64,000 nt of DNA, from contig OY782506.1 of assembly GCA_963677755.1 (NCBI GenBank), positions 1,860,001 through 1,924,000 on the forward strand. The letters are read 5' to 3'. A program made the position numbers and the translations under genes. Below are positions 1 through 9,284 of this stretch, one piece after another; positions within the stretch are counted from its first letter, which is position 1; every line of letters begins with the position of its first letter. The DNA is from JAIOSF01 sp963677755 (lineage in GTDB: Bacteria > Campylobacterota > Campylobacteria > Campylobacterales > Arcobacteraceae). The notes under the pieces are model-generated. The model had not been told where the DNA came from and did not search any database. It worked only from the letters and a program-made list of their open reading frames with translations.

Positions 1-2
1 TT

Positions 3-461
3 TACGGTTTAGAGTTAAGTGGTGCTTATTATATAAATGATCAATTTACTCTTGATGCGGGATATACTTATAAACGAGGGAAAAAAGATACTTTAGTTAC
101 AGGACAAACAAATGATAATCTAGCAGATATAACTCCTGCTAAATTAACTTTGGCTTTAACTTACGATCATGATGCAAACACAAATGCGATGGTTGAATTT
201 GTAAATGTAGCATCATGGAGTGACTATGATGACCAAAATGGTGAACAACATATAGATGGGTACAATGTAGTAAATATTAAGGGACAAACTACAATTGCAA
301 AAAACTTTGAAATTACAGTTGGAATTGATAATCTTTTTGATAAAACTTATGCCGTTTCTAATACATATAGAGATTTAACACTTTTAAGTGACGGTACAGA
401 TGTAATGCTTCTGAACGAACCTGGAAGATATATCTATACAAGTTTAAAATATAAATTTTAA
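3..461 (+). CDS. TonB-dependent receptor, C-terminal fragment (5' end outside window)
   Basis: The reading frame is open from base 3 with no start, so the window cuts the gene; only about 152 C-terminal residues are present. The sequence shows alternating amphipathic beta-strands, the receptor-like motif VGIDNLFDKTYAVSNTY and a terminal aromatic residue in SLKYKF, all typical of the last strands of an outer-membrane TonB-dependent barrel. It lies directly upstream of exbB-exbD and a second receptor, so it probably belongs to the same uptake locus. The substrate cannot be told from this fragment. An internal TTG at 150 could be mistaken for a start, but the protein homology continues upstream of it. 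Confidence 0.88.
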   Translation, partial: YGLELSGAYYINDQFTLDAGYTYKRGKKDTLVTGQTNDNLADITPAKLTLALTYDHDANTNAMVEFVNVASWSDYDDQNGEQHIDGYNVVNIKGQTTIAKNFEITVGIDNLFDKTYAVSNTYRDLTLLSDGTDVMLLNEPGRYIYTSLKYKF

Positions 462-477
462 TCAATATAAGAGTAAC

Positions 478-509
478 TTAACACCTAATTAACACTTCTT
501 TTATACAAT
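478..509 (+). promoter_or_regulatory. Direct-repeat operator/promoter of exbBD (copy 1)
   Basis: Two identical heptamers TTAACAC (478-484 and 489-495) repeat with an 11-bp period, followed by TTCTTT and a -10 like TATACAAT (502-509). The same arrangement occurs at 1368 and 10092. An 11-bp direct repeat in place of a -35 box is the usual site of an OmpR/PhoB-family response regulator; that assignment is inference. Confidence 0.7.
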
Positions 510-534
510 CTTCAAAAATTTTGGAGATTGTGTT

Positions 535-972
535 GTGGATATAGAACTTTTAAAAAATATTGTTGATTATGGTATCATAGGATTATTAGGTTTTATGAGC
601 TTTTTATCTTTCTGGCTTTATATCGAAAGACTACTATTTTACAAAAATATCAATATTAAAAATTATTCAAAAAAAGAACAACTAGAGATAGAACTTACAA
701 ACAATATATCTATCATCTCATCATTTGGTTCAAATGCTCCTTATATAGGACTACTTGGAACTGTTTTTGGTATTATTATCACATTTTATACTATGGGTCA
801 AAGTGGAGATATAGATGTAAAAACTATTATGAGTTCACTTGGACTTGCCCTCAAAGCTACTGCCATGGGTTTAGTTGTAGCAATACCTGCTATTATGTTT
901 TACAACCATCTTACTAGAAAAATAGAGGTGAAACTAGCACTTTGGGATATGGAGTTTAAAAGTGCAGCTTAA
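535..972 (+). CDS. exbB: ExbB/TolQ-family proton channel subunit
   Basis: This 145-residue inner-membrane protein matches the short ExbB form found in Campylobacterota. It has an N-terminal transmembrane segment (about residues 12-30) and two later ones, with the family motif APYIGLLGTVFGIIITFYTMG near residues 67-86 and SSLGLALKATAMGLVVAIPA near residues 101-120. With ExbD it converts the proton gradient into energy passed by TonB to outer-membrane receptors. The start is GTG at 535. It overlaps exbD by 11 bases, so the two are translationally coupled, and it follows the direct-repeat promoter at 478. Confidence 0.93.
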   Translation: MDIELLKNIVDYGIIGLLGFMSFLSFWLYIERLLFYKNINIKNYSKKEQLEIELTNNISIISSFGSNAPYIGLLGTVFGIIITFYTMGQSGDIDVKTIMSSLGLALKATAMGLVVAIPAIMFYNHLTRKIEVKLALWDMEFKSAA

Positions 973-1342
973 AAAGTTTGATACTATTAATGTGGTTCCA
1001 TTTATAGACATTATGCTTGTACTTTTAGTAATAGTTCTTACAACAGCTTCTTTTGTAGCACGAGGTATTATCCCTGTTGATTTAAGCCAAGGGGAAAGTG
1101 CTAGAAAACTAACTGAACAGAAAATAATAACAATTACTATAAAAGATACAGGGGAGCTTTTTTTTGATAAAATAGTTACAACCCACAAAGAGATTGAACA
1201 AAAACTTTCAGCTTTAAAAACATCAACACCTGTCAGTATAAACTGTGATAAAAATGCAAAATTTGAAAACTTTGTCAAAGTTATAGATATATTAAAATTA
1301 AAAAATTTCACTAACCTTAGTATTATCACAAAGCAAAAATAA
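962..1342 (+). CDS. exbD: ExbD/TolR-family biopolymer transport protein
   Basis: This 126-residue protein has a short cytoplasmic N-terminus, one transmembrane helix (about residues 11-30) and a periplasmic domain. The key segment NVVPFIDIMLVLLVIVL contains the conserved membrane aspartate of the ExbD/TolR proton pathway. The GTG start at 962 lies inside the end of exbB. It works with exbB upstream; the matching tonB is about 9 kb downstream (10153) behind a copy of the same promoter element. It could in principle be TolR, but the receptor genes on both sides favour ExbD. Confidence 0.92.
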   Translation: MQLKKFDTINVVPFIDIMLVLLVIVLTTASFVARGIIPVDLSQGESARKLTEQKIITITIKDTGELFFDKIVTTHKEIEQKLSALKTSTPVSINCDKNAKFENFVKVIDILKLKNFTNLSIITKQK

Positions 1343-1367
1343 TAATATTATAAATATAATCTTAAAT

Positions 1368-1400
1368 TTAACATCTAATTAACACTTCTTAGTTAATATT
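1368..1400 (+). promoter_or_regulatory. Direct-repeat operator/promoter of the second receptor operon (copy 2)
   Basis: TTAACAT (1368-1374) and TTAACAC (1379-1385) repeat with an 11-bp period and are followed by TTCTT and a weak -10 (TTAATATT, 1393-1400). The 23 bases from 1368 match the copies at 478 and 10092 at nearly every position. This element probably drives the six-gene run from 1432 to 10106. Confidence 0.68.
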
Positions 1401-1431
1401 CCAAAAAATTGAGAATGAATAAAGGGTATTT

Positions 1432-3621
1432 ATGAATAAAAAGGTGTATATCTCACTTGCCTGTGCATTAGCAATCAGTGCAAATGCAGCAGATTTAGGG
1501 ACTATTAGTGTTGAGTCTTCAACAATTGATGATAAATTTGAAAGTAAAAAAACTGAGGTTTCAAATACTACAACAATTAGTGGAAAGAATGTTGAATCCT
1601 ATCATGCTGAAAACATAGCAAATGTATTAAATAACATACCTGGTGTAACAGTAAGAATAAATGAAGGGGATTCAAATAAAATTCATATTAGAGGAATTGC
1701 TGGTGAGATGTATATGGGTGAAAAACCTGGGGTTGCTATAGTAATCGATGGTGTACCTGTACAAGAGAGAGCTGGTAGTGTTAATATAGATTCAGATAAC
1801 ATTGAATCTATCAAAGTCGTAAAAGGTGGAGCAAGTTACCTTTATGGCAATGATGCTTTAGCAGGTGCAGTTATTATAACAACCAAAAGACCAAAAGCAA
1901 AAACTGGAGGTGAAATTTCTGCAGAAAGAGGTAGCTTTGGATATGAAAAATATATTGGAAGATTTAATGGTGCAACAGAAAATTTTGCTGTAAACTTACA
2001 GAGTACCTATAAAGCGAGTGATGGATATTGGCAAGATAGTGATTATTGGACAAAAGGGCTTATTGGTAAATTTCAATATTATGTAGATGAAACTAGCGAT
2101 ATTACATTAGGCTTAGACAAAACAAAACGATATGAAAACGACTCTGGTTCTATTACTGCTATAGACAATGCTGGTGTTAATCAAATAGCAACAAATCCTA
2201 AAAGTATAGGTGAAGTTGGATATTCAACTAATTATGATATCAACTTAGATAAATATTTTTTAACTTATTCTAAAGACTTTGAGAATAATTCAAATCTTAT
2301 GACACAAATATACCAGTATGAGGATACTACAACGAATGATAGTTCACCTTATGATACTGATGGTGACGGTTTAGATGATGATCACAAACTTTCTTCTTAT
2401 GCAAATACTTTACAAAAAGGTTTAAAAAGTGAATATAGAATAGATGGCACAAATATCGCTTCTATGATAGGTCTTGACTTAGCGAGAAATAAAGAGGAAA
2501 AAAATAGTAAATATAGAGTTACTTATTCTGGTGGCTGGCCAGTAGTAGTACATCCAGTAGGAGAAATAACAAGTGATACAAGTTTTGATGAAGATATCAA
2601 TGCACTGTATGGAGAATTAAAATATCAAATTACAGATAAACTAACTACATCTGTAAATGCAAGATATGATCAAATGAAGTATGATTACACAAATCAACTT
2701 ACAAATAAAAATTGGGATAATAAATTTACTGAATACTCTTATAAAGTTGGTGCAACATATAAATTAAAAGAAAATTCTATTATTTATACTAATACATCAA
2801 CAGGTTTTAGAGTACCTTTAATTAGTCAATTGTATGCCGGTGATATGGGTGGTGGATGGGGTTCCACTTACGCAAATAATTTAAATATTAAAACTGAAAA
2901 GACATATAACTACGAACTAGGATATAGAGGTAAAACTGATTTAATTAGTTATGATATAGCAATGTATCAGCTTGATAGAAAAGATGTTATTGGAAGTAGT
3001 AATGGAAACTATGCAAGTGCAGATACTGGTGTAGTAACAATTTACGATAATATTGCTGATGTTCAAAATAGAGGATTAGAACTAAGTTTAGAAACAGATA
3101 CAACAAAAAGTTTATTTTTTAAATTAAACTATACCTACTTAAACTCTAAGTATAAAAAATATGACACCTATAATTTATCTTTAAATGAAGCTGGTGTAGA
3201 TCTAAACGCTAATGGTAGAACTACCGATGATTATGTTGCAGGGACATACAATCTTTCGGGTAATTATGTACCAAGAACATCAAAACATACTATAAACCTT
3301 GAAACAAATTATAGAATAATATCACCTATACTTTTAACTGCGGAATTAAACTATCGATCTAGCCAATTTGCTGACGAATTAAATCAAATTAAAGTAGAAG
3401 GATATAGTGTCTTTAACTTAAGAGGTACTTATGATGTGAAACTAGCAGGGTTTGATACTCAATTATTTTTAAAAGTAGATAATCTATTTGATAAACAATA
3501 TTATATGATGCCAAGAGTAACTGGTGATAGAAACGATGATGGAGTATACAACTCAGGGGATATTGGACTAACAGTAAATCCAGGGAGAGTATATCTAGCT
3601 GGATTGTCTCTTAAATTCTAA
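1432..3621 (+). CDS. TonB-dependent outer-membrane receptor
   Basis: A 729-residue receptor with a signal peptide (cleavage near ANA-ADLG, residue 20/21), a TonB box resembling GTISVES, a plug domain (IANVLNNIPGVTVRI, IHIRGIAGE, VVKGGASYLYGNDALAGAV) and a C-terminal barrel with LFLKVDNLFDKQYY and a final phenylalanine. It resembles the FepA/CirA group. Two extracellular-type segments carry Asp-rich repeats like calcium loops: DTDGDGLDDD near residue 308 and DRNDDG near residue 699. It begins the tightly packed run that ends with the reductase/activase genes. The substrate is unknown; NosL and polyferredoxin neighbours hint at a metal or metal chelate. Confidence 0.93.
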   Translation: MNKKVYISLACALAISANAADLGTISVESSTIDDKFESKKTEVSNTTTISGKNVESYHAENIANVLNNIPGVTVRINEGDSNKIHIRGIAGEMYMGEKPGVAIVIDGVPVQERAGSVNIDSDNIESIKVVKGGASYLYGNDALAGAVIITTKRPKAKTGGEISAERGSFGYEKYIGRFNGATENFAVNLQSTYKASDGYWQDSDYWTKGLIGKFQYYVDETSDITLGLDKTKRYENDSGSITAIDNAGVNQIATNPKSIGEVGYSTNYDINLDKYFLTYSKDFENNSNLMTQIYQYEDTTTNDSSPYDTDGDGLDDDHKLSSYANTLQKGLKSEYRIDGTNIASMIGLDLARNKEEKNSKYRVTYSGGWPVVVHPVGEITSDTSFDEDINALYGELKYQITDKLTTSVNARYDQMKYDYTNQLTNKNWDNKFTEYSYKVGATYKLKENSIIYTNTSTGFRVPLISQLYAGDMGGGWGSTYANNLNIKTEKTYNYELGYRGKTDLISYDIAMYQLDRKDVIGSSNGNYASADTGVVTIYDNIADVQNRGLELSLETDTTKSLFFKLNYTYLNSKYKKYDTYNLSLNEAGVDLNANGRTTDDYVAGTYNLSGNYVPRTSKHTINLETNYRIISPILLTAELNYRSSQFADELNQIKVEGYSVFNLRGTYDVKLAGFDTQLFLKVDNLFDKQYYMMPRVTGDRNDDGVYNSGDIGLTVNPGRVYLAGLSLKF

Positions 3622-3635
3622 CAAAGTAAAATAAT

Positions 3636-4295
3636 TTGGAATATACCCCATACCTCTCTATATTTCTTATAGGGCTTAGTTTTGGAGCAACGGCGTGCAT
3701 GTTTTCATGTATGCCTTTCCTTACTCCAATATTGGTCAAAAATTCAAAGAGTATCAAACAATCTTTAGCAGTGATGATCCCTTTTAGTTTAGGGAGGATT
3801 TTTACATATACTGTGATTGCTATGGTGGCATTTGGAAGTTCAATATTTATAAAAGATATCTTAAAAAACAATCTCCTTTTGAGCTATATTTTAGGAACTG
3901 TTACTATTGTTTTAGGTATCTCTATGCTTTACAATAGTTACAAAAACAATAAAAGTTGTGGTCACCATAAACCTATAATAAAAGAACAAAACTTATCAAA
4001 AATTGGTTTTTTTACTATGGGTGCAACTATATCTATAAACTTATGTACCCCTGTAATTTCACTTATAACAATATCAAGCGGTACAACTTCTATCTATAGT
4101 GCAATCGCTTTTGGGATAGCTTTTGGTGTTGGGGCTGTTTTATTTACACTTTTATTTTATGGATTTTTCTTCTCTACACTTATACGAGGATTGCTTGAAC
4201 AATTTACACAATACAAAAAACATCTAGAGGTTATAGCTTCACTGTTTTTAATAATTGTTGGTATTTTAATAATCAGTGGCAATTTGTCACTATAA
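3636..4295 (+). CDS. DsbD/CcdA-like (TauE/SafE-annotated) membrane protein
   Basis: A 219-residue protein with about six transmembrane helices. The paired-cysteine segment GATACMFSCMPFLTP near the N-terminus and the NLCTPV segment in the second half follow the pseudo-symmetric arrangement of the DsbD/CcdA membrane core, which moves electrons from cytoplasmic thioredoxin to the periplasm. A His/Cys cluster (KSCGHHKP) lies between the halves. The start is TTG at 3636, 14 bases after the receptor stop. In this context it could keep periplasmic metal-binding cysteines, such as those of the NosL-like domain next door, reduced; that role is inference. Confidence 0.72.
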   Translation: MEYTPYLSIFLIGLSFGATACMFSCMPFLTPILVKNSKSIKQSLAVMIPFSLGRIFTYTVIAMVAFGSSIFIKDILKNNLLLSYILGTVTIVLGISMLYNSYKNNKSCGHHKPIIKEQNLSKIGFFTMGATISINLCTPVISLITISSGTTSIYSAIAFGIAFGVGAVLFTLLFYGFFFSTLIRGLLEQFTQYKKHLEVIASLFLIIVGILIISGNLSL

Positions 4296-4304
4296 AGGAA
4301 CAAA

Positions 4305-7025
4305 ATGGTTGATTTTATAAAAAGAGATTCAAATGATATGTTTAAAAATCCTATTTTTAGGTTTTTATTCAAAAATACAAAATTTCTTTTAGGTTTAAGA
4401 GTAGCGGTTACTCTCCTATTTTTTTATGCAGTTTATTATGGATTTGTACATCCTACAAAAGATGAAAACATCTTCACTGGTGCTGTATTTTGGGGAGTTT
4501 TTTGGGCTTTATTTATGGTTGTTACACTTTCTACTTTTGGACGAATCTTTTGTGGTATCTGTCCCCATGGATTTTTAGGTAAATATATCACAAAATTTGG
4601 TTTGAAAAAAAAGATGCCAAAATGGATGCAAAATAGATACATAGGTATCTTTATCCTTGTGATTGGTTGGTGGGGAATTTACTACACTTTTCCTGGGTTT
4701 TTAAGAACTCCTATTGGTACTGCTTCTATGTTTGGTGGTATAACTATCGTTGCTTTTATATTTTATTTTATCTATAAAGAGATGAGTTACTGTAAATATA
4801 TCTGCCCTATTGGAACACTCACTCGTGCTTATGATAAACTATCATTTACAAAGCTTGAAACTTACACAGACTCATGTAAAGATTGTAGAACTTTTGAGTG
4901 TGCAACCGCTTGTGAATACAATCTTAAGCCCTTTACATTTGCAAAGAAAAATCAAACAGATGATTGTACTTTATGTATGGATTGTGCTGTTTCTTGTGAA
5001 GCTGTAAAGTTTAAGCTAACAAAACCAGCTGAACAACTCCATAGTAAACTTAAAATCTTAAGTGCGGAGGTTTGGACATATATACTTATCTTTGCATCTA
5101 TCCCTGTATCTATGGGATTTGCTCATGGACTAAATCGCTCTAAAATAGCAGATGAGTTTATCTGGAATAAAACAGCTGAGTTTTTTGGACTTACTCAATA
5201 TGCAGGTGGATTTGCTTTCCTTTATGCTGTAGTTATAAGTTCTATTTTTGCTGTAGGTGGACTCTATATAGCTTCAAAGATATTAAAAAAAGAGTACAAC
5301 TCTATTTTTACCTCTTTAGGTGTTGCATTTATTCCACTTTTTATCTTTGCTTCACTTGGACATACTTTAGAAACTTTTTTTATCAAAGATTATGTAACAA
5401 TAGTTGATGGGTTTGCACAAGGTTTTGGATTTAGTGTTGAAGTTGAAGCGTTAGCAAAAAGAGGTGATGGTTGGTTACACTATTTTGGATTATTTAAGTG
5501 GTTAGGTGTTATTTGGTCATTGGTCCTTTTATACAAAAGGATGAAACTAATTGATGCTACAAAATTGCGTAAAATATTTGGATACTTTTTTGCATCACTG
5601 ATGATACTTTTTTATATAGGATTAAATATCTATACAGGATATGTATTTTCAAAATATGGTGCAAAAGCAAGAGGTGGACACTCACACGGTGGAAGTGGAA
5701 AAACCATGTTTCAAACAGTTCCATTTAAATCAGCCACTCTACTACAAGCAGGAAAAGAAAAAACAAGTGGTGTAGTGTGTGGTATGAATCTTTCTATGTT
5801 TTACAAAACAAATCATAGTGCTATTTTAAATGGAAAGGTACGACAATATTGCTCTATCCATTGTTTAGCAGAAGATTTAAAAATCAAAAAACTTCCACTT
5901 GAAAATATCCAAGTAGTAGATGTAACAAGCTTAAAATTTATCTCAGTAAAAGATGCTTTTTATGTAGTGGGAAGTAAACAAGCTGGAACTATGAGTAGAA
6001 CTAGTAAATATGCATTTGCTTCAAAAGATGATGCTATACAATTTACTAAAAAATATGGTGGAGAGATTGTTGATTTTCAAGGTGCACTTCTTATAGCACT
6101 AAAAGATTTCTCAAAACAACCTCATCCAAACCATAACTCAAAAACCACTTTAGATTTGACACAACCTTTATATCTAGCTTTAAATGACCCATCAGCTACT
6201 AAGAAAAGCTCAAGTGGACATATGCATGGAGGTGGTGGAAAACCAAAACCAAAAGGATATATCCCTACAAAAAAAGTATATCTCTCAACATTGGAAAATC
6301 AAAGTGTATCTCCTAAAAATATAGAGTTTTTTTATTATGATATAAAACAAAACAAAAAAGATATTATCAAAAAATCTTCAAGAGGGAAATCAACATACAA
6401 TTTTGAAGTACCAAACAATGGATATTATAATCTTTTTGCAGTATCACAAACTACACAAGATAATAAAAACTATTACAATGTAGCAAAACTAGAATACCTT
6501 CAAGGGCAACATGGTAGTGAAGATATCTATGATGAAAAGTTAAAAAAGAATCTTAAACAAAATGTTACAAAAATTGATTTAGTAAGATTAAAAGATCAAG
6601 ATGAAAACAGCTTTTTTTATAGATACAAAATGGGAGATACTCTTAAGTTTCAAGCATTTTTAAATCAAAAACCACTTTCAAATGCAAAAGTAAAAATCAA
6701 ACTTCAAAGTGGTTGGGAGAAAACATCTTTCACCAATGAGAAAGGAGAGGTGGAACTTACTATTATAAGAGATTATTTTCCATCTTGGGATAAGTTTGAA
6801 AAACGATTTAAACAAGATTTATTGATAACTTTAGAACATGAAATAGATAATACAAAATATACACTCACCTACCCTGCCTCTTTTTATCCAAACTCTAGTG
6901 ATTATGAATCGTATGCTTATGGATTATTACTTATCACTTTAACACTTCTTGTATCTGGAGTTGTTGTGTATAGATTTAGAAAAAATAGAACAAAACCTTT
7001 TAGTGAGGTAAATTTTGATGGGTAG
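4305..7025 (+). CDS. Polyferredoxin fused to a NosL-like domain and a C-terminal periplasmic domain
   Basis: A 906-residue multi-domain membrane protein. Residues 25-180 form a NosR/NapH-type core with CGICPHG (C83, C86) and CKYICPIG (C163, C167). Residues 191-231 hold a ferredoxin with cysteines at 191, 194, 199, 203 and 221, 224, 227, 231, enough for two [4Fe-4S] clusters. More helices follow to about residue 445. A His-rich link (GGHSHGGSGK) leads to a NosL-like domain (about 485-600) with VVCGMNLSMFYKTNH, C516 and C520. A second link (SGHMHGGGGK) leads to a beta-rich periplasmic domain resembling DUF4198, and a last helix near 873-893. It probably moves electrons across or along the membrane and handles copper or another metal. 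The fusion is unusual. Confidence 0.82.
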   Translation: MVDFIKRDSNDMFKNPIFRFLFKNTKFLLGLRVAVTLLFFYAVYYGFVHPTKDENIFTGAVFWGVFWALFMVVTLSTFGRIFCGICPHGFLGKYITKFGLKKKMPKWMQNRYIGIFILVIGWWGIYYTFPGFLRTPIGTASMFGGITIVAFIFYFIYKEMSYCKYICPIGTLTRAYDKLSFTKLETYTDSCKDCRTFECATACEYNLKPFTFAKKNQTDDCTLCMDCAVSCEAVKFKLTKPAEQLHSKLKILSAEVWTYILIFASIPVSMGFAHGLNRSKIADEFIWNKTAEFFGLTQYAGGFAFLYAVVISSIFAVGGLYIASKILKKEYNSIFTSLGVAFIPLFIFASLGHTLETFFIKDYVTIVDGFAQGFGFSVEVEALAKRGDGWLHYFGLFKWLGVIWSLVLLYKRMKLIDATKLRKIFGYFFASLMILFYIGLNIYTGYVFSKYGAKARGGHSHGGSGKTMFQTVPFKSATLLQAGKEKTSGVVCGMNLSMFYKTNHSAILNGKVRQYCSIHCLAEDLKIKKLPLENIQVVDVTSLKFISVKDAFYVVGSKQAGTMSRTSKYAFASKDDAIQFTKKYGGEIVDFQGALLIALKDFSKQPHPNHNSKTTLDLTQPLYLALNDPSATKKSSSGHMHGGGGKPKPKGYIPTKKVYLSTLENQSVSPKNIEFFYYDIKQNKKDIIKKSSRGKSTYNFEVPNNGYYNLFAVSQTTQDNKNYYNVAKLEYLQGQHGSEDIYDEKLKKNLKQNVTKIDLVRLKDQDENSFFYRYKMGDTLKFQAFLNQKPLSNAKVKIKLQSGWEKTSFTNEKGEVELTIIRDYFPSWDKFEKRFKQDLLITLEHEIDNTKYTLTYPASFYPNSSDYESYAYGLLLITLTLLVSGVVVYRFRKNRTKPFSEVNFDG

Positions 7026-8007
7026 ATTACAAAAAATTGTAAACAATATGGATCTTACAAAAGTAAGATTTACTATTCAGTTACTCACTTTTATATTATT
7101 TGTTTATGGTGGATATTTTGCCATTGATTTTGGATCAAAACTTCCTATATTTGCTTGTCCATACAATGGTGAAGCTGTAGGGGCATGTTACTTGATTCCT
7201 CTGCAACATCAACTAGGTATGCCTGCACAAGTGTTGCTAGGTGGTGCTGGAATTGCAGTTATTATTGGTTTTTTGACATTTCTTTTTTGGTTTATATTTT
7301 TAAATAAAGCTTGGTGTGGTTATGTATGTCCATTTGGAACTTTTCAAGATTGGCTTACAATGTTACGAAAAAATATGGGAATACGATTTTCAACATATAC
7401 CCAAAACCAATTTGAAAAACTTTCAAAAATCAAATATATCCTTTTAGCTATTGTTATAGTTATACCTCTTTTAATGGGTATCGGTGTTTTAAGCTCCTCA
7501 TGGTCAGCTGCATTTTGTCAAATCTGTCCAGCAAGAATTATCTCACCGATGTTTAGTGGAGATTTTAGCCAATGGACTATTGACTTTTCCACTAAGACAG
7601 CTATGGTATTAACTGCTATTGGGATGATATTTTCAGGATTATTTTTGGTTGGAAGTTTTGTAAAAAAACGATTTTTTTGTTTCTTTTGCCCTATGAGTGC
7701 ATTGCATTATATCTTCTCAAAATTTTCAATTGTAAGTTTTCAAAAAGATGGAACTAAGTGTACTAAATGTGGAGATTGTTATGCTGTGTGTGATATGCAA
7801 ATAAAAGATATAGCAGATGATATTACAAGTACAAATATCTTAAGAGATGATTGTATTTTGTGTTTAAAATGTATCGCTGCTTGTCCTGAAGATGATGTAT
7901 TGCATTTTGATATATTAAAACTTAAAACATTTACATCAACAAAACAAGGCTTTGAAAAAAGAATGGGGATAGAAAGACCAGAAGGATTAGATAATGAGTC
8001 AAAATAA
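7018..8007 (+). CDS. NapH-like quinol dehydrogenase / 4Fe-4S polyferredoxin
   Basis: About 329 residues with four or five transmembrane helices. The membrane part carries AWCGYVCPFGTFQD, FCQICPAR and FFCFFCPMSALH, as in NapH/CcoG/NosR proteins. The C-terminus has two [4Fe-4S] motifs: CTKCGDCYAVC and CILCLKCIAAC. I prefer the ATG at 7018, which overlaps the previous gene by 8 bases; a TTG codon sits just before it. Two polyferredoxins in a row followed by an iron-sulfur reductase suggest electrons are drawn from the quinone pool or a membrane carrier and handed to a cytoplasmic acceptor. It is not next to a nap or nos cluster. Confidence 0.86.
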   Translation: MGRLQKIVNNMDLTKVRFTIQLLTFILFVYGGYFAIDFGSKLPIFACPYNGEAVGACYLIPLQHQLGMPAQVLLGGAGIAVIIGFLTFLFWFIFLNKAWCGYVCPFGTFQDWLTMLRKNMGIRFSTYTQNQFEKLSKIKYILLAIVIVIPLLMGIGVLSSSWSAAFCQICPARIISPMFSGDFSQWTIDFSTKTAMVLTAIGMIFSGLFLVGSFVKKRFFCFFCPMSALHYIFSKFSIVSFQKDGTKCTKCGDCYAVCDMQIKDIADDITSTNILRDDCILCLKCIAACPEDDVLHFDILKLKTFTSTKQGFEKRMGIERPEGLDNESK

Positions 8008-9283
8008 TAAAACACAAGATCATAAAATAGAAACACCACACGAAAAACAAAATCGTCATAAAGCGATGGAAGCTATTAAAGTTATCAATACTTTAAAAGA
8101 GGAGTTTAAAGCACCAATTAAAGCGATGGACTATTTTTATAAGTTATTTGAAGATGTATATTGTGATCAAAAATCACTTCATGATGACAAAGTAAAAGTG
8201 GGAACAATGTGTATTCAGATACCTAGTGAGATCATCTATGCACTTGATGGTGTACCGATACGACTTTGTAACGGTTTTTATACTGATGATGAGATTGGAA
8301 GTGACCTTATGCCCTCTAAATCTTGTCCACTAGTAAAAGCAAGCGTTGGTCACCTTTCTAGTAAAAATCTTAGTGACAAACCACATATGATATATAGCCC
8401 CACAACTTGTGACCAAAAAACAAAAGCTGCTGCAACTATTGAGAGCTTTGGATATGATGTGGTTGATGTTGATTTTCCAAGAACAAAAGAGAGTGAAATA
8501 AGTCGTGAGTTTTTTAGAAGAAGTATAAGAAATTTTGCCACTGATCTATCAAAAAAAACTGGGAAAAAACTTACTAAAAAAAATTTAAAAAATTCTATTG
8601 GAAAGATTGGTTATGCTCAATCTTTATATCATAAATTATCAGATTTACGGAAAAACAAACATATACCAATTTTAGGTGTTGATATGTTTTTAGTGACCAA
8701 TGCTTTTTTCTTTGATAAGATTGATAATTGGATAGAGGCTACTGAAGTATTATTAAAAGAGCTAGCAATAAGGGTAGAACAAAATATAGATGTATCTGGT
8801 AAAATAAGTCCCCGTATAGTCTATACAGGTTCACCTCCAATCTTCCCAAACTATAAAATACCACTTCTTATAGAGCAATCTGATGCAGTTATAGTAGCTG
8901 ATGAAACATGTAGTTCAAATAGAATGTTCAATGATAGAGTTGCTGTAGATGAATGGTTTGTAAACGATATGTTGGATTCTATGGCAGATAAATATCTTAA
9001 AGCTTGTACCTGTCCAATCTTCTCAAAAAATGATGACAGAATAAGAAGAGTTATAGAACTTGTTCGCTCACACAATGCAGATGGGGTAGTTTATCAAGCC
9101 TTTGCTGGTTGTACTGTTTATGAACTAGAGCAAAGAAGTGTATTAGAAGCTATGGAAAAAGAGGGAATATCGATTCTTTATCTAGAGAGTGATTATTCTC
9201 CAAGTCAAAGTGGACAGTTAAGTACAAGAGTTGAAGCATTTATAGAATCACTTAAAATGAAAAAAAGAAAAAAAGGAAAATAG
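7994..9283 (+). CDS. Double-cubane-cluster reductase-like protein (2-hydroxyacyl-CoA dehydratase family)
   Basis: A 429-residue cytoplasmic protein of the HgdB/BcrB/YjiM fold. Motifs include GTMCIQIPSEIIYALDGVPI followed by RLCNG (C73, C92), SKSCPL (C111), TTCDQKTK (C139), DETCSSNRMF (C306), and later C338, C340 and C373. The single-subunit form, this cysteine pattern and the adjacent activase resemble the double-cubane [Fe8S9] proteins, which perform ATP-dependent low-potential reductions of small molecules; no CoA-ligase or second dehydratase subunit is nearby. It overlaps the preceding polyferredoxin gene by 14 bases. The physiological substrate is unknown. A classical 2-hydroxyacyl-CoA dehydratase is less likely because such enzymes need two subunits. 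Confidence 0.82.
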   Translation: MSQNNKTQDHKIETPHEKQNRHKAMEAIKVINTLKEEFKAPIKAMDYFYKLFEDVYCDQKSLHDDKVKVGTMCIQIPSEIIYALDGVPIRLCNGFYTDDEIGSDLMPSKSCPLVKASVGHLSSKNLSDKPHMIYSPTTCDQKTKAAATIESFGYDVVDVDFPRTKESEISREFFRRSIRNFATDLSKKTGKKLTKKNLKNSIGKIGYAQSLYHKLSDLRKNKHIPILGVDMFLVTNAFFFDKIDNWIEATEVLLKELAIRVEQNIDVSGKISPRIVYTGSPPIFPNYKIPLLIEQSDAVIVADETCSSNRMFNDRVAVDEWFVNDMLDSMADKYLKACTCPIFSKNDDRIRRVIELVRSHNADGVVYQAFAGCTVYELEQRSVLEAMEKEGISILYLESDYSPSQSGQLSTRVEAFIESLKMKKRKKGK

Positions 9284-9284
9284 T

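Noticed and set aside
6939..6950. TTAACACTTCTT inside the polyferredoxin gene, as in the TonB-locus promoters
   Set aside because: Only one heptamer is present, it codes for TLTLL of the terminal membrane helix, and no -10 follows at the expected distance. Likely coincidence.
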